DNA of 64,000 nucleotides from Ketobacter sp. MCCC 1A13808 (lineage in GTDB: Bacteria > Pseudomonadota > Gammaproteobacteria > Pseudomonadales > Ketobacteraceae). The stretch covers positions 369,310 through 433,309 of the forward strand of contig NZ_VRKW01000004.1 in the NCBI RefSeq assembly GCF_009746715.1. Direction: 5' to 3'. Shown one piece after another: positions 38,624 through 49,189 of the stretch. Numbering within the stretch: position 1 is the first letter of the stretch; every line of letters starts with the position of its first letter. The notes beneath the pieces were generated by a model. The model made no database searches, was not told the DNA's origin, and saw only the letters and a program-made list of their open reading frames with translations. The position numbers were made by a program, and so were the translations under genes.

Positions 38624-38658
38624 CTGTATATAATCCCAGTATCTGTACATAAACACAG
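38624..38658 (+). promoter_or_regulatory. Two tandem LexA (SOS) boxes at the lexA promoter
   Basis: Two 16-base boxes of the form CTG-N10-CAG lie three bases apart: CTGTATATAATCCCAG and CTGTACATAAACACAG. A TATAAT inside the first could be the -10 element. The arrangement is like the twin boxes of E. coli lexA. They are about 75-110 bases before the lexA start. Confidence 0.88.
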
Positions 38659-38734
38659 TACCCGCAGGCGGACTATTTTAATCGCTTGAAATTAAACGGC
38701 ATTATTTACAAAGCGACCAGAAAAGAGTGGACTC

Positions 38735-39343
38735 ATGGAAAAATTAACGAAGCGCCAGGGCGAAATTCTAGAACTTATCAAATCACATATCGCAGACAGC
38801 GGCATGCCCCCAACCCGGATGGAAATTGCTGAAACGTTCGGATTCCGATCCCCTAATGCAGCTGAAGAGCATCTGCGTACGCTTGCCCGTAAAGGCTATA
38901 TAGAAATGCTTCCCGGTGCTTCCCGGGGTATTCGCGTAATCGGTATGGAAGAAGAAGAGCCCGGGCTACCGATCATAGGTCAGGTAGCTGCCGGGCAGCC
39001 GGTACTCGCTCAGGAAAACGTTGCCGGTCGCTGTCAGGTGGACCCTTCGTTTTTCACCCCGAAAGCAGACTACTTTTTGCGGGTAAAAGGCCTGAGCATG
39101 ATTGATATCGGAATAATGGAAGGTGACCTGTTAGCGGTACATAAAACCCATGAAGCACAGCGGGGTCAGATTGTGGTTGCTCGCATCGGCGATGAAGTCA
39201 CCGTGAAACGGTTCGAAAAAAAGCGCAATAAAGTCATCCTTTTACCGGAGAACCCTGATTTTGAACCCATTACTGTGGATCAAAAAGACGAGGATTTTGC
39301 GATAGAAGGTTTAGCAGTCGGGGTCATCCGGGATGGCTTATAA
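38735..39343 (+). CDS. lexA: SOS repressor LexA
   Basis: LexA represses DNA-damage genes and self-cleaves when RecA is activated. The 202-residue protein has an N-terminal winged helix-turn-helix ([23 protein letters not shown], cut here to [20 protein letters not shown]), the Ala86-Gly87 cleavage bond in QVAAGQP, the catalytic Ser121 in GLSMIDIG and Lys158 in VKRF. All active residues are intact. Its own promoter carries two SOS boxes. A converging gene follows within 12 bases. No sulA-like gene follows, unlike in Pseudomonas. Confidence 0.97.
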   Translation: MEKLTKRQGEILELIKSHIADSGMPPTRMEIAETFGFRSPNAAEEHLRTLARKGYIEMLPGASRGIRVIGMEEEEPGLPIIGQVAAGQPVLAQENVAGRCQVDPSFFTPKADYFLRVKGLSMIDIGIMEGDLLAVHKTHEAQRGQIVVARIGDEVTVKRFEKKRNKVILLPENPDFEPITVDQKDEDFAIEGLAVGVIRDGL

Positions 39344-39355
39344 GAGACAATCCGA

Positions 39356-39631
39356 TCAGTGTAATACACCGGATGCTTCATCATACTCTTCATTGAAAGC
39401 TGATGAATCGCTGTGATCTTCATGAGGTTCAAGCATGTGGCCATACACTTCACCCACTGCTTGAACACCGGCACTGACCATGGCCTTTCCGATATCCATT
39501 GAGAATTCGGAAAGTAAAACACGCACCTCGTCTGAAAACTTAATTTCAACCAAAGGAGATCCCACTCCGTCGGTGCGACGTAAGACTATTTCACCCGAAG
39601 ATAACTCAACAATTTCTAACCGAGAGGACAT
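39356..39631 (-). CDS. Conserved hypothetical protein
   Basis: A 91-residue protein beginning MSSRLEIVELSSGEIVLRR. A similar short protein lies near lexA and topA in Pseudomonas, as I recall. It has beta-strand-like alternation followed by a helix (VSAGVQAVGEVYGHML) and an acidic tail. I chose this ATG because AAGG precedes it; a longer frame adds 14 residues. It converges on lexA and lies 188 bases from the DUF6586 gene, on the same strand. Function unknown. Confidence 0.75.
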   Translation of the reverse strand: MSSRLEIVELSSGEIVLRRTDGVGSPLVEIKFSDEVRVLLSEFSMDIGKAMVSAGVQAVGEVYGHMLEPHEDHSDSSAFNEEYDEASGVLH

Positions 39632-39819
39632 TAAACCAACCTTAAGTGCGCAAGTGTTTGAAGCAACTGACAAAGTTTTTTATCCTGTTTTTCTGGGGGG
39701 AAAAAGCGAAAAGAGAACCAGGAAAAAACTAAATAGTGCCGTCACTCAATGGCCGGAAATACTAACACGCAGGCGCTGGCTGCCACAAATAAATACCCGT
39801 GTTCTTTGATAAATATTTA

Positions 39820-40335
39820 CTACCACTCACCAAGCATTTCCCGTATTTCATCTATCAAAATGCAAAGATTGTCATACCAATCATGAAGTTGCGAAAACTC
39901 GTCTGCTTCATTAAATACCCGCACTTCAATCGCATTTAAATTGGTGCTGCTTTTCACTGTCGAGGTGGCTTGCGGATTAACGTCTGTAATGCGGTTCCAA
40001 GTGCCCAACAAGGCAAACAACCAGCTGCCCTGCTGTGTCTCAAGCACAAAAAGCCTTTCTAATTCAGCAATGGTTTTACCATTTTCTTTCGAGCTTTCAA
40101 GCAATTGCTTAAGCTTGGTGCCGGATGCGTAGTCTTCATCGTAGGTGTTTGCAATCTCCCAAATAAAACCCTGGTACGCCATAACCAGATGAAAAAGGCA
40201 AGATTCTTGATGAGCCCGAATCAGCGCCTTTTTATTAAAAACAGAATTATCAGCTTGAATCTGTCCGATCGCGTCCAGATAGAACTTCGCAAAATAACGT
40301 TTTTGATTTGAGTTGCCCAATGTGTGCTTAGCCAT
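39820..40335 (-). CDS. DUF6586 family protein
   Basis: A 171-residue all-helical protein. The segment NSNQKRYFAKFYLDAIGQI and the later RAHQESCLFHLVMAYQGFIWEIA, shown in part, match the DUF6586 family found between lexA and topA in Pseudomonas, from memory. Its role is unknown. I chose the ATG with GGTGGG upstream; an in-frame GTG lies four codons earlier. It is divergent from the chemoreceptor gene. Confidence 0.8.
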   Translation of the reverse strand: MAKHTLGNSNQKRYFAKFYLDAIGQIQADNSVFNKKALIRAHQESCLFHLVMAYQGFIWEIANTYDEDYASGTKLKQLLESSKENGKTIAELERLFVLETQQGSWLFALLGTWNRITDVNPQATSTVKSSTNLNAIEVRVFNEADEFSQLHDWYDNLCILIDEIREMLGEW

Positions 40336-40495
40336 ACCGTTACCCACCTTTAAATTCTGCGTTCGATTGTACGTTGCTGCCTTTACGCCGCCAACGGGAA
40401 CAATTCAAATTCATTAACTATACTGGGTTAAGACGCAACCAAAAAACGTTATTTACCTGTTTTAACTCATCTTTTAATTCAATCCGGGAAATGAA

Positions 40496-42517
40496 ATGGC
40501 AAAAGCATTATGGTTAGCCATGCTCATCATGAACAGACTTAAGTACAACTATAAGTTCATGCTGATCAGCATTCTCTTCATGTGCCCTATTGTCCTACTC
40601 AGCATTCAGCTCTGGAATCAGCTGGAAAGTGACATCCAGACCACCCAGCGTGAAGATGAGGGCGTAAACATAATCAGTAAATTGAACGCGTTAGCCGTTC
40701 AGGCAGCGGATTTCCGCGATATAATGATGGCGCACAATTACGACCGCAGTGAAGCCACCAACACCCGCATCTTTAATCTGAGGAATACAACCGAAGAGAC
40801 CCTGCAAGCCATAAGTACCAACTACACCCAATCGCGGCTGCTGAAGAAAGCCCAGCTTGAGCGGCTTAAATCGGCTTGGAAAACAGCCCAGAATGAAGAA
40901 CTGGGTTCCCAGATCATGTTGCGGGAATACATTGATTCGTATGGCACTCTGGTAAGTGAAATCGACAGTATCGTGCTTGAAATCGCTAAATCCAGCGGGT
41001 TGTCCAATGACAGCGACCCGCAAATTAATGCCTACATGAGTTTTTATCTGGACAAAGTCCGCCCTCTACAAGCGTCGCTGTCTAAATTGAGGGGCTATGG
41101 CAGCAATACTCTGAACACTAACTACCTGGACAGCGCCAGCTTCACCGAGGTAGACGCGTCGTTTTACGACGCTAAAAATGCGTTCACAGAATCCACAGAT
41201 GCTTTTTCCAAAATGCAAAAGGAATTTACGGACATTCCGTTCATCAATGAGCAGAAGCAAGCCAGCGAAGTGGTCGATAAGATTTTGTTTTTGTTCAATG
41301 ATCAGGTGGTGGAAGCCATCTCGGAACGGCAGACCTGGCAACAATTTAACGAGCAAATGACCGGATTTCTGAGCCCTATACGTAACCTGGAAGGCAAAAT
41401 TCTGGACCACGCCACCACGGCTGTACACCAACGGCTTCAAGCGAAAGAGAGCAACCGGATTACATTAGTAGTATGTCTTTTCGTTCTGCTGGCAGTAATC
41501 GGCTATCTGTATTTTGGTCTCTATATCTCGCTGCGTGTAAACATCGACAACATGGTGATAAGTGCAGGTAAAGTAGCTGGCGGCGACATGACCGTTGAAG
41601 TCCAGCAACATAGTCAGGACGAATTTGCCGTTTTAAACCGGGATTTCAACGCCATGATCAAGCAAATGCAACAATTGATTACCGCAGCCCGAGAAAGCAG
41701 CGACACCACATCCGAGCACGCTCTTAGCGTAAAGAAACTGGCCGAGCTTAATAGCAGGATTGTACAGCAGCAAACGGAAGAAACCCGCCGCATTACGCAC
41801 GCAATGGAAGAGATGTCATCCGCGGCGGAGGAAGTAGCAAGAGAAACCGAGTTTACTGCTAACGCCGCACAAAATGCCGATGAACATGCCCGCGAGGGGC
41901 AGCAACTAGTCGACTCTACCGTACAAAGTTTTTCCCACCTGACTGAAAATATCAACGGCTCTATGAGTGTCGTAGAAAAGCTGGCAGACCAAAGCCAAGG
42001 GGTAACTGAAATACTATCGGTTATCAAAAGCATCGCGCAACAAACCAATTTGCTGGCCTTGAATGCGGCCATTGAAGCCGCCCGTGCGGGTGAGCAAGGC
42101 CGTGGTTTCGCTGTGGTGGCAGACGAAGTTCGTAGCCTTGCACAACGCAGTCACGAGTCGACCGTTGAAATAGACGACGTATTGGGAAAGATTCAGACCG
42201 GTGTGCAGGAAGCGGTAAATGCGATGCAAGTCAGCGTAGAGGTAACCGGACAATCGGTTAGCAATGCCCAAAGACTGACTGCAAAACTAGAAGAAATTCT
42301 GCAGGGAGTGTCCGATATTAACAACCGAACGCAATCAATATCGGCTGCAACACTGGAACAAACAGAAACCGTCAACCATGTGCAATCAAGCCTGAAAGCC
42401 ATTGATACCCGCTCGGGTGATGCTGCTCACGCTGCGGAAGACACTCTGCACTCAGCTCGGGAAATGCAGAATTCCATTGAGCAACTGACTGATTCACTGG
42501 CCAGATTTAAAGTTTAG
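40496..42517 (+). CDS. Methyl-accepting chemotaxis protein
   Basis: A 673-residue inner-membrane chemoreceptor. A first transmembrane helix (about 20-42) leads to a helical periplasmic sensor domain of some 280 residues, a second helix (about 325-347), a HAMP domain, and the signalling hairpin with the conserved tip ([19 protein letters not shown], then [16 protein letters not shown]). It lacks a C-terminal CheR-binding pentapeptide. The ligand cannot be inferred. It sits alone between the DUF6586 gene and topA, which it faces convergently, and is not part of the lexA-topA block in Pseudomonas, so it may be an insertion. Confidence 0.93.
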   Translation: MAKALWLAMLIMNRLKYNYKFMLISILFMCPIVLLSIQLWNQLESDIQTTQREDEGVNIISKLNALAVQAADFRDIMMAHNYDRSEATNTRIFNLRNTTEETLQAISTNYTQSRLLKKAQLERLKSAWKTAQNEELGSQIMLREYIDSYGTLVSEIDSIVLEIAKSSGLSNDSDPQINAYMSFYLDKVRPLQASLSKLRGYGSNTLNTNYLDSASFTEVDASFYDAKNAFTESTDAFSKMQKEFTDIPFINEQKQASEVVDKILFLFNDQVVEAISERQTWQQFNEQMTGFLSPIRNLEGKILDHATTAVHQRLQAKESNRITLVVCLFVLLAVIGYLYFGLYISLRVNIDNMVISAGKVAGGDMTVEVQQHSQDEFAVLNRDFNAMIKQMQQLITAARESSDTTSEHALSVKKLAELNSRIVQQQTEETRRITHAMEEMSSAAEEVARETEFTANAAQNADEHAREGQQLVDSTVQSFSHLTENINGSMSVVEKLADQSQGVTEILSVIKSIAQQTNLLALNAAIEAARAGEQGRGFAVVADEVRSLAQRSHESTVEIDDVLGKIQTGVQEAVNAMQVSVEVTGQSVSNAQRLTAKLEEILQGVSDINNRTQSISAATLEQTETVNHVQSSLKAIDTRSGDAAHAAEDTLHSAREMQNSIEQLTDSLARFKV

Positions 42518-42570
42518 GCCGCTGATAGGTAGTCAATACCCTGATAATGTGACCTTTCATTTACCCCCAA

Positions 42571-42605
42571 CAAAACGGGCCTGACTGGTTAAAAACAGTC
42601 AAGCC
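42571..42605 (-). terminator. Rho-independent terminator of topA
   Basis: On the minus strand GGCTTGACTG pairs with CAGTCAGGCC over ten positions (one G-U) around an eight-base loop, followed by CGTTTTG. It begins 11 bases after the topA stop. It could also serve the converging chemoreceptor gene, since the other side has an A/T-rich flank. Confidence 0.85.
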
Positions 42606-42615
42606 GGTCTAAACC

Positions 42616-45351
42616 CTACTCACTTTTCTTGGCGCTGCTTTTTTTTGCAGCCGCTTTCTTGACTGTCTTTTTAGCGGTTTTCTTTTTCGCCGCTGATTTC
42701 TTTTTGGCCGGGGCTTTTTTCTCCGCGGCTTTTTCTACCCATTTTTTTCCATCATAGGTAGCAGCCCACCCGGTCGCCTTACCCTCCTCGTTTTCCGTCA
42801 TCACATATTGTGACTTGGTTTTACGGCTGTAACGGATAATGGCTTTGTTCCCGTCCGGATCTTGTTGGGGCGCGCTTACCAAAAATTGATATTTCGGGTC
42901 GAGCTGATCCGCAACACTTTGAATTTCTTCTACCAACGGCGCTCTTGTTTCACGATGTTTAGGGAATTGACTGGCAGCCAGGAACATTCCGGAAGCACCG
43001 TCGCGGAGCAGAAAATAGTCATCACTTTTTTCGCATTTCAGGTGCGGCATGGGTATCGGATCCGCTTTGGGTGGTGCTACTTCGCCGTTTCTCAATAGCT
43101 TACGGGTGTTTTTGCACTCCCCGTTGGTACAATCGAAATACTTACCGAATCGCCCGGTCTTCAACTGCATATCCGAACCGCATTTATCGCATTCTACAAT
43201 GGGGCCATCGTATCCTTTGATCTTGAAATTACCGGGCTCTATTTCATAGCCTTCACAATCGGGGCTATTACCGCAAATATGCAATTTGCGCTTTTCATCA
43301 ATCAGGTAATTTTCCATGGCCGTGCCGCATTTGGAACAGCGGCGCTTTTCCCTCAACGCTTTTGCTTCGCTCTCATCGTCGTCGGCGTTGATGGTTTCTG
43401 AACCATGGATCAGGTTAATGGTTTCTTTGCACCGCTCTTTGGGAGGCAACGAGTAGCCGGTACAACCAAGAAAAACACCGGTGCTACCGGTACGAATTGC
43501 CATGGGACGCCCACAAGCGGGGCACTCTATATCGGTTTCGACTGGAGGGTTGGCTCGCATACCCCCATCATCCGCTTCGGCCTTTTCCAGTTTTTTGGAG
43601 AAATCCGAATAGAAATGGTCTAGCACCTGTTTCCAGTTTAAGCGCCCTTCCGCAATTTCATCCAATTGCTCTTCCATCTTGGCTGTGAAACTGAAATCCA
43701 TCAGGTTATTGAAATTTTCATTCAGACGATCGGTAACGATATCGCCCATTTTCTCGGCATAAAAGCGCTTGTTTTCCAGATTCACGTAACCGCGATCCTG
43801 AATAGTGGAGATGATTGAAGCATAAGTAGATGGGCGCCCGATGCCGCGTTTTTCCAGCTCTTTCACCAGGCTGGCTTCCGAGAACCGCGCCGGTGGCTTG
43901 GTGAAATGCTGGCTCGGGTCCAATTTCTTCAGATCCAAGGTTTCCCCGACCGCGACATCCGGTAATTCTATGTCTTCATCCGACTTTTTGGCTCCCGGCA
44001 TATTAACGATCAAGTGGCCGTCAAATTTAAGGATACGACCCTTGGTACGCAGTTCGAAGTTATTGGCTTTTACCGTCAGGTTGGTGCTCAGATATTCTGC
44101 TGGCGGCATTTGGCATGCTACAAAGCGCTTCCAGATCAGGTCGTAAAGCCGTTGAGCGTCGTTTTCCAACCCGGAGACGGCACTAGCGAGTGTTGACACC
44201 TCAGAGGGGCGAATCGCTTCGTGCGCCTCCTGAGCGCCCTCTTTGCTGGCGTAGGTCAGCGGATCTTTCGGGACATAACGCTCTCCGAAACTGGATTCAA
44301 TGTATTGCCGGCAACTGGCCACTGCGTCCGTACTGAGATTGGTGGAGTCGGTACGCATATAAGTGATGTAACCCGCTTCGTATAAACGCTGCGCCATCAT
44401 CATGGTTTTTTTAACACTGAAACCCAACCGGGTGCTGGCAGCCTGCTGCAGCGTTGACGTTGTGAATGGTGCTGCCGGCCGGGATTTGGTCGGCTTATCA
44501 TCACGACCCGCCACAATATAGGTTTGTCCGTCCAGGCCTGCTAACGCTTTGTCGGCTTGTTCTTTATTGGTTGGACGGAAATTCTTGCCGTCTTCTTTGG
44601 TTACCTGTAATCGCAATTGCGCTTTTTTAGCAGTGAAGGTATCCGCAAAAATTTCCCAGTATTCTTCGGGTATAAATGCGCGGATTTCACGCTCGCGCTC
44701 CACCACCAATTTCACCGCAACCGATTGCACCCGCCCGGCTGATAAGCCCCGGGCGATCTTCGCCCACAGCAAAGGCGATACCATATACCCCACTACCCGA
44801 TCCAGAAAGCGACGCGCCTGCTGAGCATTAACCCGGTTGGTATTAAGCTGACCCGGCTCTTTGAAAGCACCCTGGATCGCCTTTTTGGTGATTTCATTGA
44901 ACACCACGCGCTTGTAACGGCCTTCATCGCCACCAATCACCTGCTGCAAATGCCAGGCAATCGCCTCCCCTTCCCTATCCAAATCCGTCGCAAGATAAAT
45001 AGTGTCAGCGTCTTTTGCCAGCCGTTGCAGCTCGCTGACCACCTTTTCCTTATCCGGCAGTACCTGGTATTGCGCGTTCCAACCATTCTCCGGGTCCAAC
45101 CCCATTCGACCGATCAGCGAAGTTTTCGCTTTTTCTTTTTTATATAGGGCTTTTTCTTCCGGCGCCATTTTGCGAGTGAGCGCCGCTTGCTTGGCCCGCT
45201 CTTTGGGATCAACGGTTTTCTTGCCGCTGCCGCTGGTCGGCAAGTCGCGGACATGCCCAACACTGGACTTGACCACAAAATCCTTGCCTAAATATTTATT
45301 GATGGTTTTCGCTTTTGCGGGCGATTCCACTATAACCAGCGATTTACCCAT
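42616..45351 (-). CDS. topA: DNA topoisomerase I
   Basis: TopA relaxes negative supercoils. The 911-residue protein has the TOPRIM domain ([17 protein letters not shown] and [15 protein letters not shown]), the catalytic tyrosine near residue 330 in [14 protein letters not shown], and three zinc-ribbon motifs with Cys pairs (CPACG, CSKCG, CDKCG). A further domain follows and the protein ends in a Lys/Ala-rich tail ([18 protein letters not shown] and on), longer than the E. coli enzyme and likely to bind DNA. The tail is repetitive in a way typical of some gammaproteobacterial TopA. It has its own promoter and terminator. Confidence 0.97.
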   Translation of the reverse strand: MGKSLVIVESPAKAKTINKYLGKDFVVKSSVGHVRDLPTSGSGKKTVDPKERAKQAALTRKMAPEEKALYKKEKAKTSLIGRMGLDPENGWNAQYQVLPDKEKVVSELQRLAKDADTIYLATDLDREGEAIAWHLQQVIGGDEGRYKRVVFNEITKKAIQGAFKEPGQLNTNRVNAQQARRFLDRVVGYMVSPLLWAKIARGLSAGRVQSVAVKLVVEREREIRAFIPEEYWEIFADTFTAKKAQLRLQVTKEDGKNFRPTNKEQADKALAGLDGQTYIVAGRDDKPTKSRPAAPFTTSTLQQAASTRLGFSVKKTMMMAQRLYEAGYITYMRTDSTNLSTDAVASCRQYIESSFGERYVPKDPLTYASKEGAQEAHEAIRPSEVSTLASAVSGLENDAQRLYDLIWKRFVACQMPPAEYLSTNLTVKANNFELRTKGRILKFDGHLIVNMPGAKKSDEDIELPDVAVGETLDLKKLDPSQHFTKPPARFSEASLVKELEKRGIGRPSTYASIISTIQDRGYVNLENKRFYAEKMGDIVTDRLNENFNNLMDFSFTAKMEEQLDEIAEGRLNWKQVLDHFYSDFSKKLEKAEADDGGMRANPPVETDIECPACGRPMAIRTGSTGVFLGCTGYSLPPKERCKETINLIHGSETINADDDESEAKALREKRRCSKCGTAMENYLIDEKRKLHICGNSPDCEGYEIEPGNFKIKGYDGPIVECDKCGSDMQLKTGRFGKYFDCTNGECKNTRKLLRNGEVAPPKADPIPMPHLKCEKSDDYFLLRDGASGMFLAASQFPKHRETRAPLVEEIQSVADQLDPKYQFLVSAPQQDPDGNKAIIRYSRKTKSQYVMTENEEGKATGWAATYDGKKWVEKAAEKKAPAKKKSAAKKKTAKKTVKKAAAKKSSAKKSE

Positions 45352-45693
45352 AGAGTACTTTCCAACCTTGCTGCATGAGCTGTGTTTGAGCCGGACAGGC
45401 CCAATCCGATATTAATAATTCGTCTAAAGGGGCGACATATATAAGAGGTGTCAGGCTATTGGTCAAGCGACCAGTTTCGACCTTTATTAATTTGTTTTTA
45501 GGTGCTTATCCGGTTTTTTTCCAAATTTAACGATAATTAATTCTGCACAAAAATCGTGAAATCATTATTTATCAACAGGTTATGTGACAACCATGCTGGG
45601 TACGGGTTCCGCACTTTAAAAACAGATTTGCCATTTCCCGCAATCGTAAAAATAATGGTGCCACCACTCAGAAAGACACCTGAATAGCCGGTA
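45352..45693. other. Spacer between topA and a secreted-protein gene
   Basis: These 342 bases hold the topA promoter. The right half is AT-rich and probably carries the promoter of the divergent gene. A 69-residue frame on the minus strand crosses it but has no family features and overlaps a real gene, so I do not call it. Confidence 0.55.
45438..45466 (-). promoter_or_regulatory. Sigma-70 promoter of topA
   Basis: On the minus strand TTGACC is followed after 17 bases by TATATA, a good -35/-10 pair. The leader to the topA ATG would be about 80 bases. I did not look for supercoiling-sensitive features. Confidence 0.65.
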
Positions 45694-46476
45694 ATGATTT
45701 TCAGACTGCGAATAGCAACCTCACTGATAGTATTTTTTTTAATCAACTCGTTTGCAATGGCGCAGCCCCACGATCCCGCGTTGAAACTGCATCTGATACA
45801 GACCCAACGCCATCTCGTTGCCGTAATGGCGTACTTTCATTTATATCAGTCCTCAAATGGAGACAAGCAATACACCCGGGCGTTGACTGACCATCTACTT
45901 GCCTGTAAAGAACGGCTTGAGCAGTTGCGGGGTGAGCTTAAGCACAAAGGCCTGGAAGCCGAATCCAGCAATATGCAAAGTCAGTGGAATTTCATGGCAC
46001 AATCACTTAATTCCAGCATGGCCAGCCTCAAACGCGGTGGTTTTCTGGAACAAACAGTGGATGCCCGCTACCGGGAATCCGCAAAGAGCCTGTATACAAG
46101 CCTGGTACAACTCAACTCGACCTTGTTTCCGCAGAGCGCGTCCCAAGCCATGCCCGGTTGGGAGCAGTTGGCGCGGCTCAGTTTGCTGATGCAGCAAATG
46201 TCATTGCGTTACCTGGACGATAGCTGGATACAGTCAGGCGTACGCGCCGATCTGACATTGGAACAAATGGCATTACTATTTGACCGCCAATTACAGCAAC
46301 TGGAACACGCACCGCATAGCGATGAAGTCACTGCCACACTCAAAGATGTACGCTCAAAATGGAATATTCTCGGGCGCACCATGGTATCAGACCCAGATCA
46401 CCCGGTGCCTTTTCTGGTAACCCGTTACGGCGACAATATCGTAGAGCATTTACAAGCGCTGATAGAGGTCAACTAA
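45694..46476 (+). CDS. Secreted helical hypothetical protein
   Basis: A 260-residue protein with a signal peptide ending near residue 23 (NSFAMA). The mature part looks fully alpha-helical (KLHLIQTQRHLVAVMAYFHL; LEQLRGELKHKGLE). It has no recognisable domain; the layout loosely recalls the periplasmic sensor part of PilJ-like proteins, but that is guesswork. Its last eight bases overlap the stop region of the convergent AraC-family gene. Confidence 0.72.
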   Translation: MIFRLRIATSLIVFFLINSFAMAQPHDPALKLHLIQTQRHLVAVMAYFHLYQSSNGDKQYTRALTDHLLACKERLEQLRGELKHKGLEAESSNMQSQWNFMAQSLNSSMASLKRGGFLEQTVDARYRESAKSLYTSLVQLNSTLFPQSASQAMPGWEQLARLSLLMQQMSLRYLDDSWIQSGVRADLTLEQMALLFDRQLQQLEHAPHSDEVTATLKDVRSKWNILGRTMVSDPDHPVPFLVTRYGDNIVEHLQALIEVN

Positions 46477-47479
46477 TGCCGGCAGCACTCAATTTTCTTT
46501 GATACTGCAAAGGGGTTTCCCCACTCCATTGACGGAAGGCACGAGTAAACGCACTTTGCTCGGAATACCCCAGCAATAACGCAATTTCCGTTAATCTGAG
46601 TTTGCGCTCTGCCAGGTATTGTTTTGCCAATTGAAGACGCGTCTGCTTCAACAAGGTCCTGAATTCCAAGCCTTGTTCATACAAACGCCGGTGCAGGGTT
46701 CGGCTTGACAATTTCAACAACGAAGCCACCTTCTCCTGGGTTGGCGTACCGCTTTGAATCACTTTGACAATGGCCTGTTGCAGTTGTTGGTAAAATACTT
46801 CCTGACGGGGAATCACATCCAACAAAGCTTGAGCCTGCTGGTCTAACAGTTTTTTTAAAGACGGGTCACTGTGCGATACCGGACGCTTGAGATAGTCCAA
46901 CGGGAAACACAGCATTAACTCCGGCTGTTCAAAGCTGACGGGGCAATCCAGCCAACGCCGGTAATCAATCCCCCCCTGTGGCTGAGCGCCCACAAACTGC
47001 ACCCGGCAAGGCTGTAAATCATTATTACCGGTGATAATACGCAGATTTTTCACCATCCCCATAATCAACACTTCATCGGACAGCTGGGTCGATATTCCAA
47101 ATTGCGAACTCCAGTGAATACAAAATTGATCTTGGCTCAGCCGTGTGCTGGCTGTTTCGCCATCGTGCAATAGACGCTGGTAGTGCTCAAAACGCTGCAA
47201 CGCTTCGGCAACGGTATCGCAGGAAAGGGTCAGATAACCCAGTACGCCCAAGTAAGCCGGCTCGATAGCAAGCCCCAGCTCCAGGCCTATCGGGATCTTC
47301 GGCATTAACGCTTGTAGTTGGTCCAAATAACACCACCAGCTACGGAACGTCATGCGGCTGGCCGGGGGGTATTGGCACAGCTGCTTTTGCAATTCGGGTG
47401 CGTCCAGCTGCTTTTGCTCGATGAAACGCAACAACAGTGCCGCCAAATCACCACTCACATTCATTTCTGCCAACATCAT
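46469..47479 (-). CDS. AraC family transcriptional regulator
   Basis: A 336-residue regulator of the OruR/ArgR-like AraC group. The N-terminal part (about 20-210) matches the ligand-binding domain often labelled arabinose-binding-like (ELGLAIEPAYLGVLGYLTLS, cut here to GLAIEPAYLGVLGYLTL). The C-terminal helix-turn-helix pair is clear: KLSSRTLHRRLYEQGLEF and LTEIALLLGYSEQSAFTRAFRQW, the latter cut here to TEIALLLGYSEQSAFTRAF. It is divergent from the sterol desaturase gene, a common arrangement in which the regulator controls its neighbour. Ligand unknown. Confidence 0.9.
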   Translation of the reverse strand: MMLAEMNVSGDLAALLLRFIEQKQLDAPELQKQLCQYPPASRMTFRSWWCYLDQLQALMPKIPIGLELGLAIEPAYLGVLGYLTLSCDTVAEALQRFEHYQRLLHDGETASTRLSQDQFCIHWSSQFGISTQLSDEVLIMGMVKNLRIITGNNDLQPCRVQFVGAQPQGGIDYRRWLDCPVSFEQPELMLCFPLDYLKRPVSHSDPSLKKLLDQQAQALLDVIPRQEVFYQQLQQAIVKVIQSGTPTQEKVASLLKLSSRTLHRRLYEQGLEFRTLLKQTRLQLAKQYLAERKLRLTEIALLLGYSEQSAFTRAFRQWSGETPLQYQRKLSAAGIS

Positions 47480-47622
47480 TGGCTTACTCCACCGGACCTG
47501 AAAACGTTAATGCTGGACCCGAGTGGCGGTAATTGTCAAAAAAATGCCTGAAATAGTCAATCCTTACTTTCGGTTACCCTGTAATCTACCCATTCTAAGA
47601 GCACCCTACGCAGGTAATTTGC

Positions 47623-48504
47623 ATGTCTGACGTTTTACACGCTGTTTTTTTTGTGCTGATATTCGGCGCCGTATTTGTCGGATTCATTCTGGTGGAATGG
47701 GGGTACACTCGCCACAAAGGTCTGAACAGCGTCTATCACTTTAAAGAAACTCTGGCGAACATCGGCACCGGTTTTTCTTACAAAATGGTGGATGGCATTG
47801 CCATCGCACTGTTCATACAGGCGTTCTACAGCTGGGTATGGCAGTTTGGATGGCAATGGCGCCCCGAGGCCTCTTTTATCAGTATCCTGATGTTGATTCT
47901 GTTGGTGGATTTTTGTTTTTATGTGAATCATATTCTGATGCACAAAACACGCTGGTTTTGGGCCGGACATGTCACTCACCATTCATCCCAACACATGAAC
48001 TTTTCCACTGCTTTAAGACAAAACTTCATTCACGACCTGAATGGTGGCTGGTTGCTATGGTGGATTCCTGCAGCGTTGGTGGGGTTTGACAAAAACTGGG
48101 TGTTGTTAGCGATCGAAGGCAATCTGGTGTATCAATTTTTCCTGCACACCGAACAGGTTAAACGCCTTGGCTGGCTCGAAAAAATATTCAACACACCGTC
48201 CCATCACCGGGTTCATCACGGCCGGAATTCCGGGCAAATTGATACTAATTTCGGTGGGATCTTTATTTTTTGGGATCGATTATTCGGTACATTCCGAGAC
48301 GAGCAAGAGGCAGGGGAAATCGTTTATGGCGTCACGCGAATGCCGGAAAAGCCCTATAATCCGGTCTACCTGCAACTGTTTGAACTCCGATCTTTATGGC
48401 AGGATATACGGCACTACCGCGACTGGAAAATTCTGGTCAAACCCCCAGAATACGTGCAACAACACTATTCCGACAATACCCATGCCGACGCGGCAAAGCA
48501 GTAA
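47623..48504 (+). CDS. Sterol desaturase / fatty acid hydroxylase family membrane protein
   Basis: A 293-residue integral membrane di-iron enzyme. The histidine boxes are present: HILMH, HVTHHSSQHMN, and HRVHHG near residue 200, with about four hydrophobic segments. Such enzymes hydroxylate or desaturate lipids or act on carotenoids or sterol-like molecules; substrate is unknown. It is the probable target of the divergent AraC-family regulator (143-base gap). Confidence 0.9.
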   Translation: MSDVLHAVFFVLIFGAVFVGFILVEWGYTRHKGLNSVYHFKETLANIGTGFSYKMVDGIAIALFIQAFYSWVWQFGWQWRPEASFISILMLILLVDFCFYVNHILMHKTRWFWAGHVTHHSSQHMNFSTALRQNFIHDLNGGWLLWWIPAALVGFDKNWVLLAIEGNLVYQFFLHTEQVKRLGWLEKIFNTPSHHRVHHGRNSGQIDTNFGGIFIFWDRLFGTFRDEQEAGEIVYGVTRMPEKPYNPVYLQLFELRSLWQDIRHYRDWKILVKPPEYVQQHYSDNTHADAAKQ

Positions 48505-48520
48505 GCACCGGATCGGCTCT

Positions 48521-49027
48521 TTAGCTTTGCATCAGCTTTTTGAGTAAGTCACATAAAGCTTCGGTTTCCGCAACATCGCCGCGCTCATTCCAGACGATCG
48601 CTGCCCCACGGGGCGTTAATTCCAGCTTAAGAAAATCTTCGTTTTGCTGCGCCTGCCATAATTGTATTAATTCAGCTACCAGGGGCGGCTCCTGTTGTTT
48701 GATGTCAGCGGCTTCCCAGACTAACGTGCCATCACGGTCTTTGCGCTGTGTCCACTCACCGGTTATTGAAGGCGAAGGCTCGTCTTCCTTAGCCACTAGC
48801 TGATAACGAAACCAATGATACTTTTCGATATGGGGGTTTCGCTGTAATAAATGATTGAGTTTTTTGTTGGTTTTTAACGATATAGGCGTCGTTGACACAC
48901 CGCGTTCCGACGCAGCTTGACGGATACGCGCTTGCCGGCGTTCTTTAGCCGATGGCCTCATAGTCACTATCGGGCCAATTATAAAGAGCATCGCAATTGC
49001 GATTAGCACATAGACCAAACCGAACAT
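48521..49027 (-). CDS. Conserved single-pass membrane protein
   Basis: A 168-residue protein with one N-terminal hydrophobic helix (FGLVYVLIAIAMLFIIGPIV), a basic MRPSAKERRQARIRQAA stretch and a soluble part. It recalls a Pseudomonas hypothetical protein with the same beginning (GP-x-RPS-x-RERR), which is only a memory match. It converges on the sterol desaturase gene with 16 bases between stops. Function unknown; the helix and basic patch suggest a cytoplasm-facing membrane-anchored protein. Confidence 0.72.
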   Translation of the reverse strand: MFGLVYVLIAIAMLFIIGPIVTMRPSAKERRQARIRQAASERGVSTTPISLKTNKKLNHLLQRNPHIEKYHWFRYQLVAKEDEPSPSITGEWTQRKDRDGTLVWEAADIKQQEPPLVAELIQLWQAQQNEDFLKLELTPRGAAIVWNERGDVAETEALCDLLKKLMQS

Positions 49028-49189
49028 TCCTTTCTATTGAGTAATGAGTTGTCCCACTTACCCTAGCTGTCCGGTTCGGCTCAAACCAGCGTATGCAAAA
49101 CAATGCTTGAATTAATACGGCCGGGCATTATCTAATAGATTAGTGTCGGTTGATACCTCCAGATACTTTGTTTTGATAAGGATGATCCC

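Noticed and set aside
45537..45746. A 69-residue minus-strand frame near topA
   Set aside because: It overlaps the start of a secreted-protein gene on the opposite strand and has no ribosome site or known features.
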